Assembly: GCA_027623585.1 (NCBI GenBank)
Contig: JAQBVK010000038.1
Location: 1 to 12,448 of the forward strand
Direction: 5' to 3'
DNA: 12,448 nt
From: Planctomycetota bacterium
GTDB taxonomy: Bacteria > Planctomycetota > UBA1135
Shown here: piece after piece, positions 6,775-12,448 of the stretch
Layout of the letters: each line of letters opens with the position of its first letter
How positions within the stretch are numbered: the stretch's first letter is position 1
Program-made: the position numbers and the translations under genes
Notes under the pieces: model-generated
Databases searched by the model: none
The model's input: the letters and a program-made list of their open reading frames with translations, nothing else
What the model was told of the DNA's origin: nothing

Positions 6775-7577
6775 GCCGCGAATTCTGGCAAGAAACCCGC
6801 ATTCAGGCTTGGCGCTGGTTCCTCCACACGCGCCGGCGGCCCATCGTCGTGATCAGCGGACTCTTTCAACCCTTGATCTGGATGGCGCTTTTCGTCCTGG
6901 TTCTGAAAGATTCCATGCGTGAGGTGATCGTCGGACCTTATCTCGACTTCGTCACACCGGGCGCGCTGCTGTTCACCGCCTTCAACGCCAGCCTGAACGC
7001 CGGCGTGCCGCTGCTGTTCGACCGCGAACTCGGCTTCCTCGATCGCCTGCGCGTCGCCCCGCTTGCCGACCGCTTCTCGATCGTGCTCGCCAGCGCGATT
7101 CACATCGCCGTGATCACCTTGATGCAGTGTGTGGTGATCATCGGCGCCGCGGCGGCGCTCGGCGTACGTTTCCAAGGCGGCCTGCTCGGCGCCGGAGTCG
7201 GCCTCGTCGCCTTGCTGCTCGTGATTCTCGGCTTCACCGCGGTCTCGCTCGGGCTGGCGTTCCAATTCCGTCGCCATTTCGAGATGCTCGCGGTCGTGAT
7301 GATCGTCACCTTGCCGATGGTGTTCCTGTCAAGCGCCTTTGCGCCGCTCGAACGCTTACCGGAATGGCTGCGCGGCCTGGTGTTGCTGAATCCAGTCACG
7401 CTCGCGATCGAACCCTTGCGCGCGGTCTACTCGGACGAGGAGTGGTCGTTCACGATGCCGCTGGACGAGACTTGGCTCGGCACTCCGACCCCGGCGGCCT
7501 GCCTGGTCGGGCTCGCGATCTTCGTCGCCGTTGCCGGCTTCTGGAGCCGTGGCGTGCTCCGCCGCAAGCTCGCCTGA
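6771..7577 (+). CDS. ABC-2 type transporter permease
   Basis: This 268-residue membrane subunit has about six hydrophobic segments. It begins with a cytoplasmic N-terminal amphipathic stretch ('EFWQETRIQAWRWFLHTRRRP') before helix 1. ABC-2 family marks are clear: 'FDRELGFLDRLRVAPLADRF' after helix 2 (the usual ERE...L..AP element), 'LPMVFLSSAFAPLERLPEWL' and 'LNPVTLAIEPLRAV' near the C-terminal end. It forms the membrane channel for the preceding ATPase, and its start overlaps that gene's stop as ATGA. It is the last gene of the operon. It ends 5 bases before the stop of an opposing gene, so there is no room for a separate terminator. The family is sure; the substrate is unknown. Confidence 0.92.
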   Translation: MSREFWQETRIQAWRWFLHTRRRPIVVISGLFQPLIWMALFVLVLKDSMREVIVGPYLDFVTPGALLFTAFNASLNAGVPLLFDRELGFLDRLRVAPLADRFSIVLASAIHIAVITLMQCVVIIGAAAALGVRFQGGLLGAGVGLVALLLVILGFTAVSLGLAFQFRRHFEMLAVVMIVTLPMVFLSSAFAPLERLPEWLRGLVLLNPVTLAIEPLRAVYSDEEWSFTMPLDETWLGTPTPAACLVGLAIFVAVAGFWSRGVLRRKLA

Positions 7578-7582
7578 GGCGC

Positions 7583-8518
7583 CTACCAGCCGGACAGCGC
7601 GCCGAAACTGCGATCCGCGGCTTGCGCGAGCGAGATCATCGATGAACCGATGTAAAGGTACTGACGGTCCTGCCCACCGTCGGCCATGAGGTTATAGCCG
7701 AAGCCGAGCTGCAACACGCCGCCCCAAAATCCGGCGGTCACGCCCAAGCCGACCTCGACTTCGTCTTCGCTGTCGAACTGCAGCAGCATCGCGTGCGGTC
7801 CGATGGACATCTTGGTGGCACGCATCCAGTCTTGCCAGTGGCCTTGTTCGTCCGGACGCGGCCGGTAGCTGTGCAACCAAGCGATGCCCGGCGTGAAACG
7901 AAAATTTGCCTCAGATGCGGCCGAATAGCCCGGCTTCGCGAGCACTACGCTCGGATGGTACTCCGAATGCCAACCCATTTGCTCGATACGGAAGCGCGAT
8001 TCATGCGCCTCACCGAGTTGCACTCCGGACTGATCTTCGAGCACGGCGCGTACCAGCACGCGGCTCCCCTGGCGAGCCATCGTGCGCGTGAGATCGAGAG
8101 CAGTGGGCGGCGTGTCGCCGAGCGCGCGCGGAGTCGCGCGCAGATCGAGCTCATCGAGCGCGTCATAACCCGGCAGGTGCAAGGGAACGGGATCGGATCC
8201 CGGACGTTCGATCCAAGCCTCGAGCCTCAGGCTCGTGCGCTCGGGGTCTCCGCCCAGCGCGAGCGCGGCAGTCGCGATCTGATCGGCGTCGGGGAGCGCC
8301 TCGATCCGCGACTCTGCGTCCACGTCGGCAGGATCGATGATCCGCATGACCGCCGTTGAGATCGGATCCTCGCTGCTGATTCCATGCCAACCGTCGGCCG
8401 CGGCTTCCCGGAAAATCACCGAGCGCTCCAAATCGTTCGCGGGCGGGCGGGTTAGGGCCACACTCGTGCAAGCAGGCGCGATCAAGATCGCGGCCAGCGC
8501 CAGGGAACGCGTATTCAT
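7583..8518 (-). CDS. Unrecognised exported protein, possible lipoprotein with beta-rich C-terminus
   Basis: I do not recognise this 311-residue protein. The N-terminus, MNTRSLALAAILIAPACTS, is a signal peptide. Cys17 could be lipidated, but the residues before it (A-P-A) are a poor lipobox. The middle (about 50-190) is acidic and rich in Asp, Glu, Ala and Leu, with no motif I can name. The last 70 residues alternate hydrophobic and polar positions with many Gly ('VGLGVTAGFWGGVLQLGFG', then 'QYLYIGSSMISLAQAA'). This would suit beta strands, perhaps a small outer-membrane or secreted beta domain. The start is ATG 8518, with AAGGA about 11 bases upstream. It is divergent from the DUF6265-type gene with only 21 bases between starts, so the two may share regulation. 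Codon use looks like that of its neighbours, and I see no sign of decay. Confidence 0.75.
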   Translation of the reverse strand: MNTRSLALAAILIAPACTSVALTRPPANDLERSVIFREAAADGWHGISSEDPISTAVMRIIDPADVDAESRIEALPDADQIATAALALGGDPERTSLRLEAWIERPGSDPVPLHLPGYDALDELDLRATPRALGDTPPTALDLTRTMARQGSRVLVRAVLEDQSGVQLGEAHESRFRIEQMGWHSEYHPSVVLAKPGYSAASEANFRFTPGIAWLHSYRPRPDEQGHWQDWMRATKMSIGPHAMLLQFDSEDEVEVGLGVTAGFWGGVLQLGFGYNLMADGGQDRQYLYIGSSMISLAQAADRSFGALSGW

Positions 8519-8539
8519 GTTCGTAGTATCCTTGAGCGC

Positions 8540-9112
8540 ATGCTCCGTGCGCGTAATGCATTCTTGCTGCTTCCGCTGCTGCTGACTCCGGCCAGCGACT
8601 CAGGACCGACGGGTTCCATGGCGCTCGACGATCTCGCCTGGCTGAACGGCACCTGGCGCTCGGAGGCCGAGGACGGCAGCTTCATGGAAGAGACTTGGTC
8701 GGCGGCGCGCGGCGACGCGATGTGCGGGATGCTTCGCAATGCCGGCGCGCACGGCGCGGTCAATCTCTATGAACTGATGTCGATTGAACTCGATGGCCCG
8801 GCGTTGCCGCAGACCGACGCTGATGGCCCGATCATTCCGGGGCAAGCGCGTGGCGGCGCGCCACAACGACTGGTGCTCCGCGTGCGCCACTTCAACCGCG
8901 GCTTGGATCCTTGGAAGAGCGAGGCAGAGGCTCCGTTGACGATGCAAGTGGTCAGTGTGACCGAGAATCAGTTCCTGCTCGAAGCGCCGGAGCGCGAGTT
9001 TCCGCGCACCGCGAGTTACACGCGTGAAGGCGACACGCTCACGGTTCAACTGAAAGCGGCCCAGGAGACCGGGCGACAGCTCAAATTCAGTCTGAAACGG
9101 GTTTCTCAGTAA
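8540..9112 (+). CDS. Secreted DUF6265-type protein
   Basis: This 190-residue protein has a hydrophobic signal peptide at residues 1-18 (MLRARNAFLLLPLLLTPA). The mature part opens with 'LDDLAWLNGTWRSEAEDGSF' followed by 'EETWSAARGDAMCGMLRN', the typical pattern of the DUF6265 family (Leu-x-Trp-Leu-x-Gly-x-Trp, then E-x-W-x-P/A-x2-G-x2-M-x-G). These are lipocalin-like or beta-barrel-like domains of unknown function in exported bacterial proteins. Later strands include 'RLVLRVRHFNRGL', 'NQFLLEAPEREFP' and the C-terminal 'GRQLKFSLKRV'. The start is ATG 8540. Only 21 bases separate it from the opposing start at 8518. The gene is followed by a weak hairpin and then the small membrane-protein gene on the same strand. 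The family call is from recalled motif pattern, and the function is unknown. Confidence 0.8.
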   Translation: MLRARNAFLLLPLLLTPASDSGPTGSMALDDLAWLNGTWRSEAEDGSFMEETWSAARGDAMCGMLRNAGAHGAVNLYELMSIELDGPALPQTDADGPIIPGQARGGAPQRLVLRVRHFNRGLDPWKSEAEAPLTMQVVSVTENQFLLEAPEREFPRTASYTREGDTLTVQLKAAQETGRQLKFSLKRVSQ

Positions 9113-9115
9113 GGA

Positions 9116-9129
9116 TTCGGGCGTCCGAA
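9116..9129 (+). terminator. Weak hairpin after the DUF6265-type gene, possible terminator
   Basis: TTCGG (9116-9120) pairs with CCGAA (9125-9129) across a 4-base loop, three bases after the stop at 9112. A short run of four T follows at 9134-9137. The stem is only five pairs and the T run is short and displaced, so intrinsic termination would be inefficient. It is also compatible with chance. Confidence 0.25.
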
Positions 9130-9167
9130 CTCGGTTTTCACCCTGAATTCCGGGTTAGGCTTCTTTC

Positions 9168-9482
9168 ATGGAACGCAATCAACGTGGAACCGTGGCCGCC
9201 GGTCTACTCGCCGCGGCGTGCCTGTTCGGCTTCGTCGGCTACGCCGCCGGAGTGCGCGCCGACGAGCCGCAGCAAGGCGTGATCCGGAACGGCCGCCTGA
9301 TCCAGCCGGCCAAGCCGACCTTGCCCGATCCGGCTGCGCAGCGCAACGAGATGATCGCCGCACTGCACTCGCTCGAACAAAAACTCGATGGCATGCAGCG
9401 TTCGCTCGACGCGATCGAGCGCCACGAGCGAAATACCTACGTGCTGCTCGGCAACCAGAAGGTCGCGTCGCCGAAAGAGTAG
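9168..9482 (+). CDS. Small exported or membrane-anchored protein with C-terminal coiled coil
   Basis: I do not recognise this 104-residue protein. Residues 8-27 (TVAAGLLAAACLFGFVGYAA) form one hydrophobic segment, either a membrane anchor or a signal peptide that could be cleaved after 'VRA' at 29-31. A Pro-rich linker (about 45-57) leads to a helical stretch at 57-90 ('MIAALHSLEQKLDGMQRSLD') with a heptad-like Leu/Met pattern, suggesting a short coiled coil and an oligomer. The start is ATG 9168 with AGG eight bases upstream; another intergenic 55 bases separate it from the previous gene. Its last 46 bases overlap the end of queA on the opposite strand. Coherent topology and an in-frame start support a real gene, but no function can be given. 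Confidence 0.65.
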   Translation: MERNQRGTVAAGLLAAACLFGFVGYAAGVRADEPQQGVIRNGRLIQPAKPTLPDPAAQRNEMIAALHSLEQKLDGMQRSLDAIERHERNTYVLLGNQKVASPKE

Positions 9483-10531
9483 AACCGGTACTCGCGAGCG
9501 ATCGCGATGGCATAGACCGCTTTGACGAAGGCGAGTCCGTCTGCGGCGCCGGCGCGCTCGGCGAAGGCCGCGACCAATGCGAGCAAGGTGCTGCGCGGCG
9601 TGTGAAAGTTGGTGAGCAGCGCGTCCACGACCCGCCACTCGTGCCCTGGCGCGATCAACAAGCGCGTGGCGCCGCGTTCGCCGCGCGCCCAGGCCTCCAA
9701 GGCGCGGCATGCCGTCGTGCCAGCGGCGATCACGCGGCCGCCACGCGCGCGGCAAGCCGCGATCGCCCGCTCCGTTTCTTCCGAAACGATGAAGGTTTCT
9801 TCGTGCATCGCATGTTTGGAGAGGCTCGGCGCGCTGACCGGAAGGAAGGTTCCCTGCCCGACGTGCAGCGTCAGCCACGCGAGGTCGACGCCCCTTTCAC
9901 GCAGCACGGCGAGCGCGGCGTGGTCGAAGTGCAGGCTGGCGGTCGGCGCGGCCACCGAACCCGCGTCGCGGGCCCACACCGTCTGATAACGCTCGCGGTC
10001 TTCAGCGGAATCGGTCGCTTCGCCCGCGAGCAAGCGAAGCCGACGGACGTAAGGCGGCAAGGGCGTGCCGCCATGGCGCTGCAACCAAGCCTCCCAAGTT
10101 TCGTCGCCATCGTCAGCGCGCTCCACCATCCACTCACCACGGGCGCGCTTCTCGAGCAGCCTGAGCGATCCTCCGGTGATCGTCGCGAGCAAGATACCGG
10201 GTCGCAGGCGCCCGCCCGAGAGCATCAGGCGCGCGCGCCCCCCCCCCTCGTCGGCCAACCATAGCCCTTCGGCCTGGCCGCCGCTCGGCTTGCGCAATTC
10301 GAGCCGCGCCTGCATCACGCGCGTGTCATTGCACACCAACAGATCGCCGGACTCCAAGAAATTACCGAGGTCGGCGACTCCGCGGTGCTCCACGTGGCTT
10401 CCAGCCGAGGCCGTCGCCCCCGCGCCCCGCACCACCAAAAGCCGCGCCTCGCTTCGCTCCCGCGTCGGCTGCCGCGCAATGCGCTCCTCCGGCAGCGGGA
10501 AGTCGAGGTCCTCGACGCGGAGATCGCCCAC
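9437..10531 (-). CDS. queA: S-adenosylmethionine:tRNA ribosyltransferase-isomerase QueA
   Basis: This 364-residue cytoplasmic enzyme transfers and isomerises the ribosyl part of S-adenosylmethionine onto 7-aminomethyl-7-deazaguanine in tRNA, giving epoxyqueuosine. Family motifs occur in order: 'DFPLPEERIARQP' (10-22), 'LESGDLLVCNDTRV' (59-72), 'GGTPLPPYVRR' (154-164), 'DRERYQTVWARDAGSVAAPT' (178-197) and 'SLHF' (199-202). They continue with 'LHVGQGTFLPV' (222-232), 'GTTACRALE' (271-279), 'LTNFHTPRSTLLALVAAF' (306-323) and 'YRFYSFGDA' (348-356). Length is normal apart from eight extra residues after the conserved end. The start is GTG 10531, six bases after the stop of the inositol-phosphate synthase gene, with no strong Shine-Dalgarno. 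A run of ten G on the coding strand encodes part of E95 and G96-G98. The last 15 codons overlap the opposing small gene. Confidence 0.96.
   Translation of the reverse strand: MGDLRVEDLDFPLPEERIARQPTRERSEARLLVVRGAGATASAGSHVEHRGVADLGNFLESGDLLVCNDTRVMQARLELRKPSGGQAEGLWLADEGGGRARLMLSGGRLRPGILLATITGGSLRLLEKRARGEWMVERADDGDETWEAWLQRHGGTPLPPYVRRLRLLAGEATDSAEDRERYQTVWARDAGSVAAPTASLHFDHAALAVLRERGVDLAWLTLHVGQGTFLPVSAPSLSKHAMHEETFIVSEETERAIAACRARGGRVIAAGTTACRALEAWARGERGATRLLIAPGHEWRVVDALLTNFHTPRSTLLALVAAFAERAGAADGLAFVKAVYAIAIAREYRFYSFGDATFWLPSST
10238..10247. repeat. Ten-base homopolymer (C on plus strand, G on coding strand) inside queA
   Basis: Ten consecutive C (G in the queA sense strand) span the codons for E95 and G96-G98, in a non-conserved, Gly-rich surface-like segment. 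The frame is intact with ten. A gain or loss of one base would truncate QueA after about a quarter of its length. It is the longest homopolymer I noticed in the window. Confidence 0.9.
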
Positions 10532-10537
10532 CCGCGC

Positions 10538-11791
10538 TCAGCCGCCGAGGATCCAGGAATGCAGCATCGCCATCTGGCGGTGGAAATCCTGCTCCCGAGT
10601 GCCCAGCGGATTCTTGAAGAAGGCGGCGGCCGGCGCGAAAGCGCCCGCCTCGCCGCGGTCTTGCGCGAGCATGGCGATCCGCGCGAGGTCGATCACCAGC
10701 GGCGCGGCGAGAGCGGAATCGCTGCCGTGCCAGGTGAACTGCAAGGACATGTGCGTGCCGAGAAAGCCCTCGAAGTGGACGTAGTCCATCGCAGTCTTCC
10801 AATCGTGCAGGCTCGGCACGAAATCAATCCTCACTCCGGTGTGGAGGCGCGGATTCGGCAGGATTTCGTGCAGCACCGCGTCCTTGTTGGCGACCTTGCC
10901 GAGCGCGCGAATCGGATCCGTGAGGGCGGCGCCGTCGCGGTTGCCGAGCATGTTGTAGCCCTCCCACGACATCACGTTGAGGTGGCGGTCGCGGAACATC
11001 GGCGCGAGCGCGGTCTTCAACAGCGTCTCGCCGGTCTTGCCGTCGTTGCCGAACACCGGCACGCCGACGCGCTTCGCCCACCCGCTCATGGCGGCAGCGC
11101 TTGCGCCGGGCGCCGAAGTGAAGTTGATGTACGGAAGACCTTCGGCGATCGCGGCCGCGCCGTAGAGCAGCGAACGCGAAATCGTTTCCGGCGCGACTTC
11201 GAGCAGGTCGAGCGGATTCGCCTCCGGGTTGTCCCAACCCGGCGGGAGTGGGCGCGAGCGCTCGGCCGAGGCGAGATAGACCACCACGCCGCGTCGCATG
11301 CGCGGTTCCTGTAACCATTCGCGCAAGTCGTGGCGCAGCGCGTCCACCATGCGCGCAGGCGGCAACTTCAGCCGCTCGGCGGATTGCGGGTCGACGAGGT
11401 CCTCGTCTTCAGGCTCGGGAACGCCTGGTGCAAGATCCATCTCGAAGCGGTCCCGCAAGGCGGCCGCAAGCTCCACGAGGTCGTGCGGCAGCACCCCAGT
11501 GCGCGCGAGATCCGAAGCCGCGCGGTGCACGTCGCCGGCGACGTCCCAGCCGCTGCAGCGGAAGCGCGCGGGGTCGGCGAGACGCACGTTGGCGAACATT
11601 CCGGTCTCAGTGACCAGACCGATCGGCGGCGTGCCGGCGCGCATCGCTTCGAGGCCGTGCAGGATCGTCGTCGCGATCGCGCCGCGCGCTCCGACGAGGA
11701 ACAAACCGAACTTTTCGGGATCCGGACTCAAAACTGAATCAGCCTGCCGAGCAACCGAGGAAGGATCGCCATGACGAGCGGCATTGTCCAT
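10538..11791 (-). CDS. myo-Inositol-1-phosphate synthase (bacterial type)
   Basis: This NAD-dependent cytoplasmic enzyme isomerises glucose 6-phosphate to inositol phosphate, the entry to inositol lipids and solutes. With the start used here it has 417 residues. The Rossmann NAD site is 'KFGLFLVGARGAIATT' (about 27-42). The catalytic/substrate region is 'GNDGKTGETLLKTALAPMF' (248-266), with the conserved Lys residues and 'MSWEGYNMLGNRDG' just after, equivalent to the SYNHLGNNDG element of the eukaryotic enzyme. 'FTWHGSDSALAAPLVIDLAR' near the end is also typical. ATG 11791 is preferred, because GAAGG lies nine bases upstream and the NAD domain remains complete. ATG 11812 would add seven residues but has its purine run touching the start codon. 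It is followed by queA after six bases and preceded by a YdjY-domain gene, so the three are probably co-transcribed. Confidence 0.93.
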   Translation of the reverse strand: MDNAARHGDPSSVARQADSVLSPDPEKFGLFLVGARGAIATTILHGLEAMRAGTPPIGLVTETGMFANVRLADPARFRCSGWDVAGDVHRAASDLARTGVLPHDLVELAAALRDRFEMDLAPGVPEPEDEDLVDPQSAERLKLPPARMVDALRHDLREWLQEPRMRRGVVVYLASAERSRPLPPGWDNPEANPLDLLEVAPETISRSLLYGAAAIAEGLPYINFTSAPGASAAAMSGWAKRVGVPVFGNDGKTGETLLKTALAPMFRDRHLNVMSWEGYNMLGNRDGAALTDPIRALGKVANKDAVLHEILPNPRLHTGVRIDFVPSLHDWKTAMDYVHFEGFLGTHMSLQFTWHGSDSALAAPLVIDLARIAMLAQDRGEAGAFAPAAAFFKNPLGTREQDFHRQMAMLHSWILGG

Positions 11792-11826
11792 CAGCCGCAG
11801 CCTTCGCGCCATCCCTGCGCAGACGC

Positions 11827-11853
11827 GCCGCCACCGCCGCCGCTGCCGCCGCG
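11827..11853. repeat. GCN triplet run between the YdjY-domain gene and the inositol-phosphate synthase gene
   Basis: Nine imperfect GCC-type triplets lie between the stop at 11855 and the inositol-phosphate synthase start. On the minus strand they read as GGC/AGC/GGT triplets. The run is short and imperfect. It is non-coding in the current annotation, though one frame through it would encode a Gly-rich tail. Confidence 0.6.
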
Positions 11854-11854
11854 C

Positions 11855-12448
11855 TCACTGCAGCGGTCCGGTCCAGGCTTGGCGCGTGAACGTCACCGTG
11901 ACCGGATGCCCCGCCGGAGGCAGGAGGAACACGTTCGGATACCAGATCTGCTCGTCATCGGCATCCGGGTCGGCGCCCGTGAGGAGATGATTGGCCGGCT
12001 CGAAGATGCACAGACTCACCAAATTGCCTTCGCCTTGGGCGGCGAAGAATTCATCCGCATCCTTATGGGGTTTGATGAATCGAGAACCGAGATACACCCA
12101 CTTCCCGCGCTGGTAGGTGTTCTCGGTGCGCGCATTGAGGACGAGATCCTCAGCGCGGTAGCAGTACGGCTCACTGTGGCCGGCCATCTCTTCTTCCCAT
12201 GAAACATAGCAGTAGAAGCCGTCGCCCGAAGCCGGCACCACGATCGACGGGTCAGCCCCGTTCTGAACTTCCTCCAGCGTCGGAGCGGGCTCAGCGGCCT
12301 TCACCGATCCGTTGAGGCCCTTTTCGACGCCGAGCATCAGCATCGCGGCGTTCAGCGCCTCGGCGGAAACTCCTTCACAATAGAGCAAAGATTCATAGTC
12401 CTTGCCCTGCGGCTGGATCACGAGCAGGTATTCGAGCGGCTCGTAGAG
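11855..12448 (-). CDS. YdjY-domain protein, 5'-truncated by the window edge
   Basis: The frame is open to the right edge, giving the C-terminal 197 residues. From the edge it reads 'LYEPLEYLLVIQPQGKDYES', then 'EALNAAMLMLGVEKG', a beta-like central part ('GDGFYCYVSWEEEMAG', 'YCYRAEDLVLN'), 'GKWVYLGSRFI' and 'GNLVSLCIFEPANHLL', and ends with 'PPAGHPVTVTFTRQ'. This order (LE-x-GK-x2-ES, AL-x2-LG, a single-strand W-V-x-G-S-x-F, serine/leucine strand, PxxGxPVTV) matches the YdjY domain common in exported planctomycete proteins. The function is unknown; the Cys residues present are scattered and do not make an iron-sulfur motif. The missing start, probably with a signal peptide, lies beyond the window. 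A GTG at 12421 is in frame but sits inside the conserved opening motif, so it is not the start. It lies 63 bases upstream of the inositol-phosphate synthase gene on the same strand. Confidence 0.82.
   Translation of the reverse strand, partial: LYEPLEYLLVIQPQGKDYESLLYCEGVSAEALNAAMLMLGVEKGLNGSVKAAEPAPTLEEVQNGADPSIVVPASGDGFYCYVSWEEEMAGHSEPYCYRAEDLVLNARTENTYQRGKWVYLGSRFIKPHKDADEFFAAQGEGNLVSLCIFEPANHLLTGADPDADDEQIWYPNVFLLPPAGHPVTVTFTRQAWTGPLQ

Noticed and set aside
7793..8359. 188-codon plus-strand frame opposite the unassigned exported protein
   Set aside because: It has no signal, motif or sensible hydrophobic pattern, and the minus-strand frame has a Shine-Dalgarno and a signal peptide. It is treated as an antisense shadow.
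9139..9155. ACCC/GGGT hairpin before the small coiled-coil gene
   Set aside because: It has a four-pair stem with an eight-base loop and no T run, which is within chance expectation at this base composition.
10385..11314. Long plus-strand frame across the queA/inositol-phosphate synthase junction
   Set aside because: It is antisense to two genes with firm family motifs, and its His/Arg/Glu-rich composition is typical of a high-GC shadow frame.

Overview
The window is high in G+C and coding-dense. It reads as chromosomal DNA of a Gram-negative-type aerobe, most probably a member of Planctomycetota. The case for that phylum rests on several genes I recognise from planctomycete genomes: a stand-alone GGQ release-factor-like protein, a c-type cytochrome with the 'PRPRDFSLG' type motif, a YdjY-domain protein, a kexin-like secreted protease and a bacterial inositol-phosphate synthase. 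The phylum call is inference from recalled family patterns, not from a search. No tRNA, rRNA, CRISPR array, insertion sequence or phage gene is visible.

Layout. The left edge (1-882, minus) holds the N-terminal 294 codons of a secreted subtilisin/kexin-like protease, cut before its catalytic serine. A 113-bp divergent gap follows. Next are a GGQ-only peptide chain release factor homologue (996-1538, plus) and, tail to tail with it, a CrcB/Fluc fluoride channel (1540-1914, minus). From 1942 to 7577 on the plus strand runs one tightly packed operon: SCO1/SenC copper chaperone, DUF420 (CtaM-like) membrane protein, membrane-anchored di-heme cytochrome c, CtaA heme A synthase, CtaB heme O synthase, ABC ATPase and ABC-2 permease. 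The last five junctions are all 4-base ATGA overlaps, so translation is probably coupled along the chain. The operon supplies copper delivery and heme A synthesis for an aa3/caa3-type cytochrome oxidase. The oxidase structural subunits are not in the window.

The right part (7583-12448) holds an unrecognised exported protein (minus) and, divergent from it, a secreted DUF6265-type protein (plus). After these come a small membrane or exported coiled-coil protein (plus), queA for queuosine tRNA modification (minus), a myo-inositol-1-phosphate synthase (minus, just upstream of queA) and a YdjY-domain protein cut by the right edge (minus). The last three minus genes look like one transcription unit.

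The most notable points are the ABC exporter coupled to heme A synthesis, the HTH-like C-terminal extension on the GGQ protein, a run of ten G inside queA, and three convergent gene pairs with no room for a conventional terminator (gaps of 1 and 5 bp and an overlap of 46 bp). I see no clear evidence of a wholly new multi-gene system.
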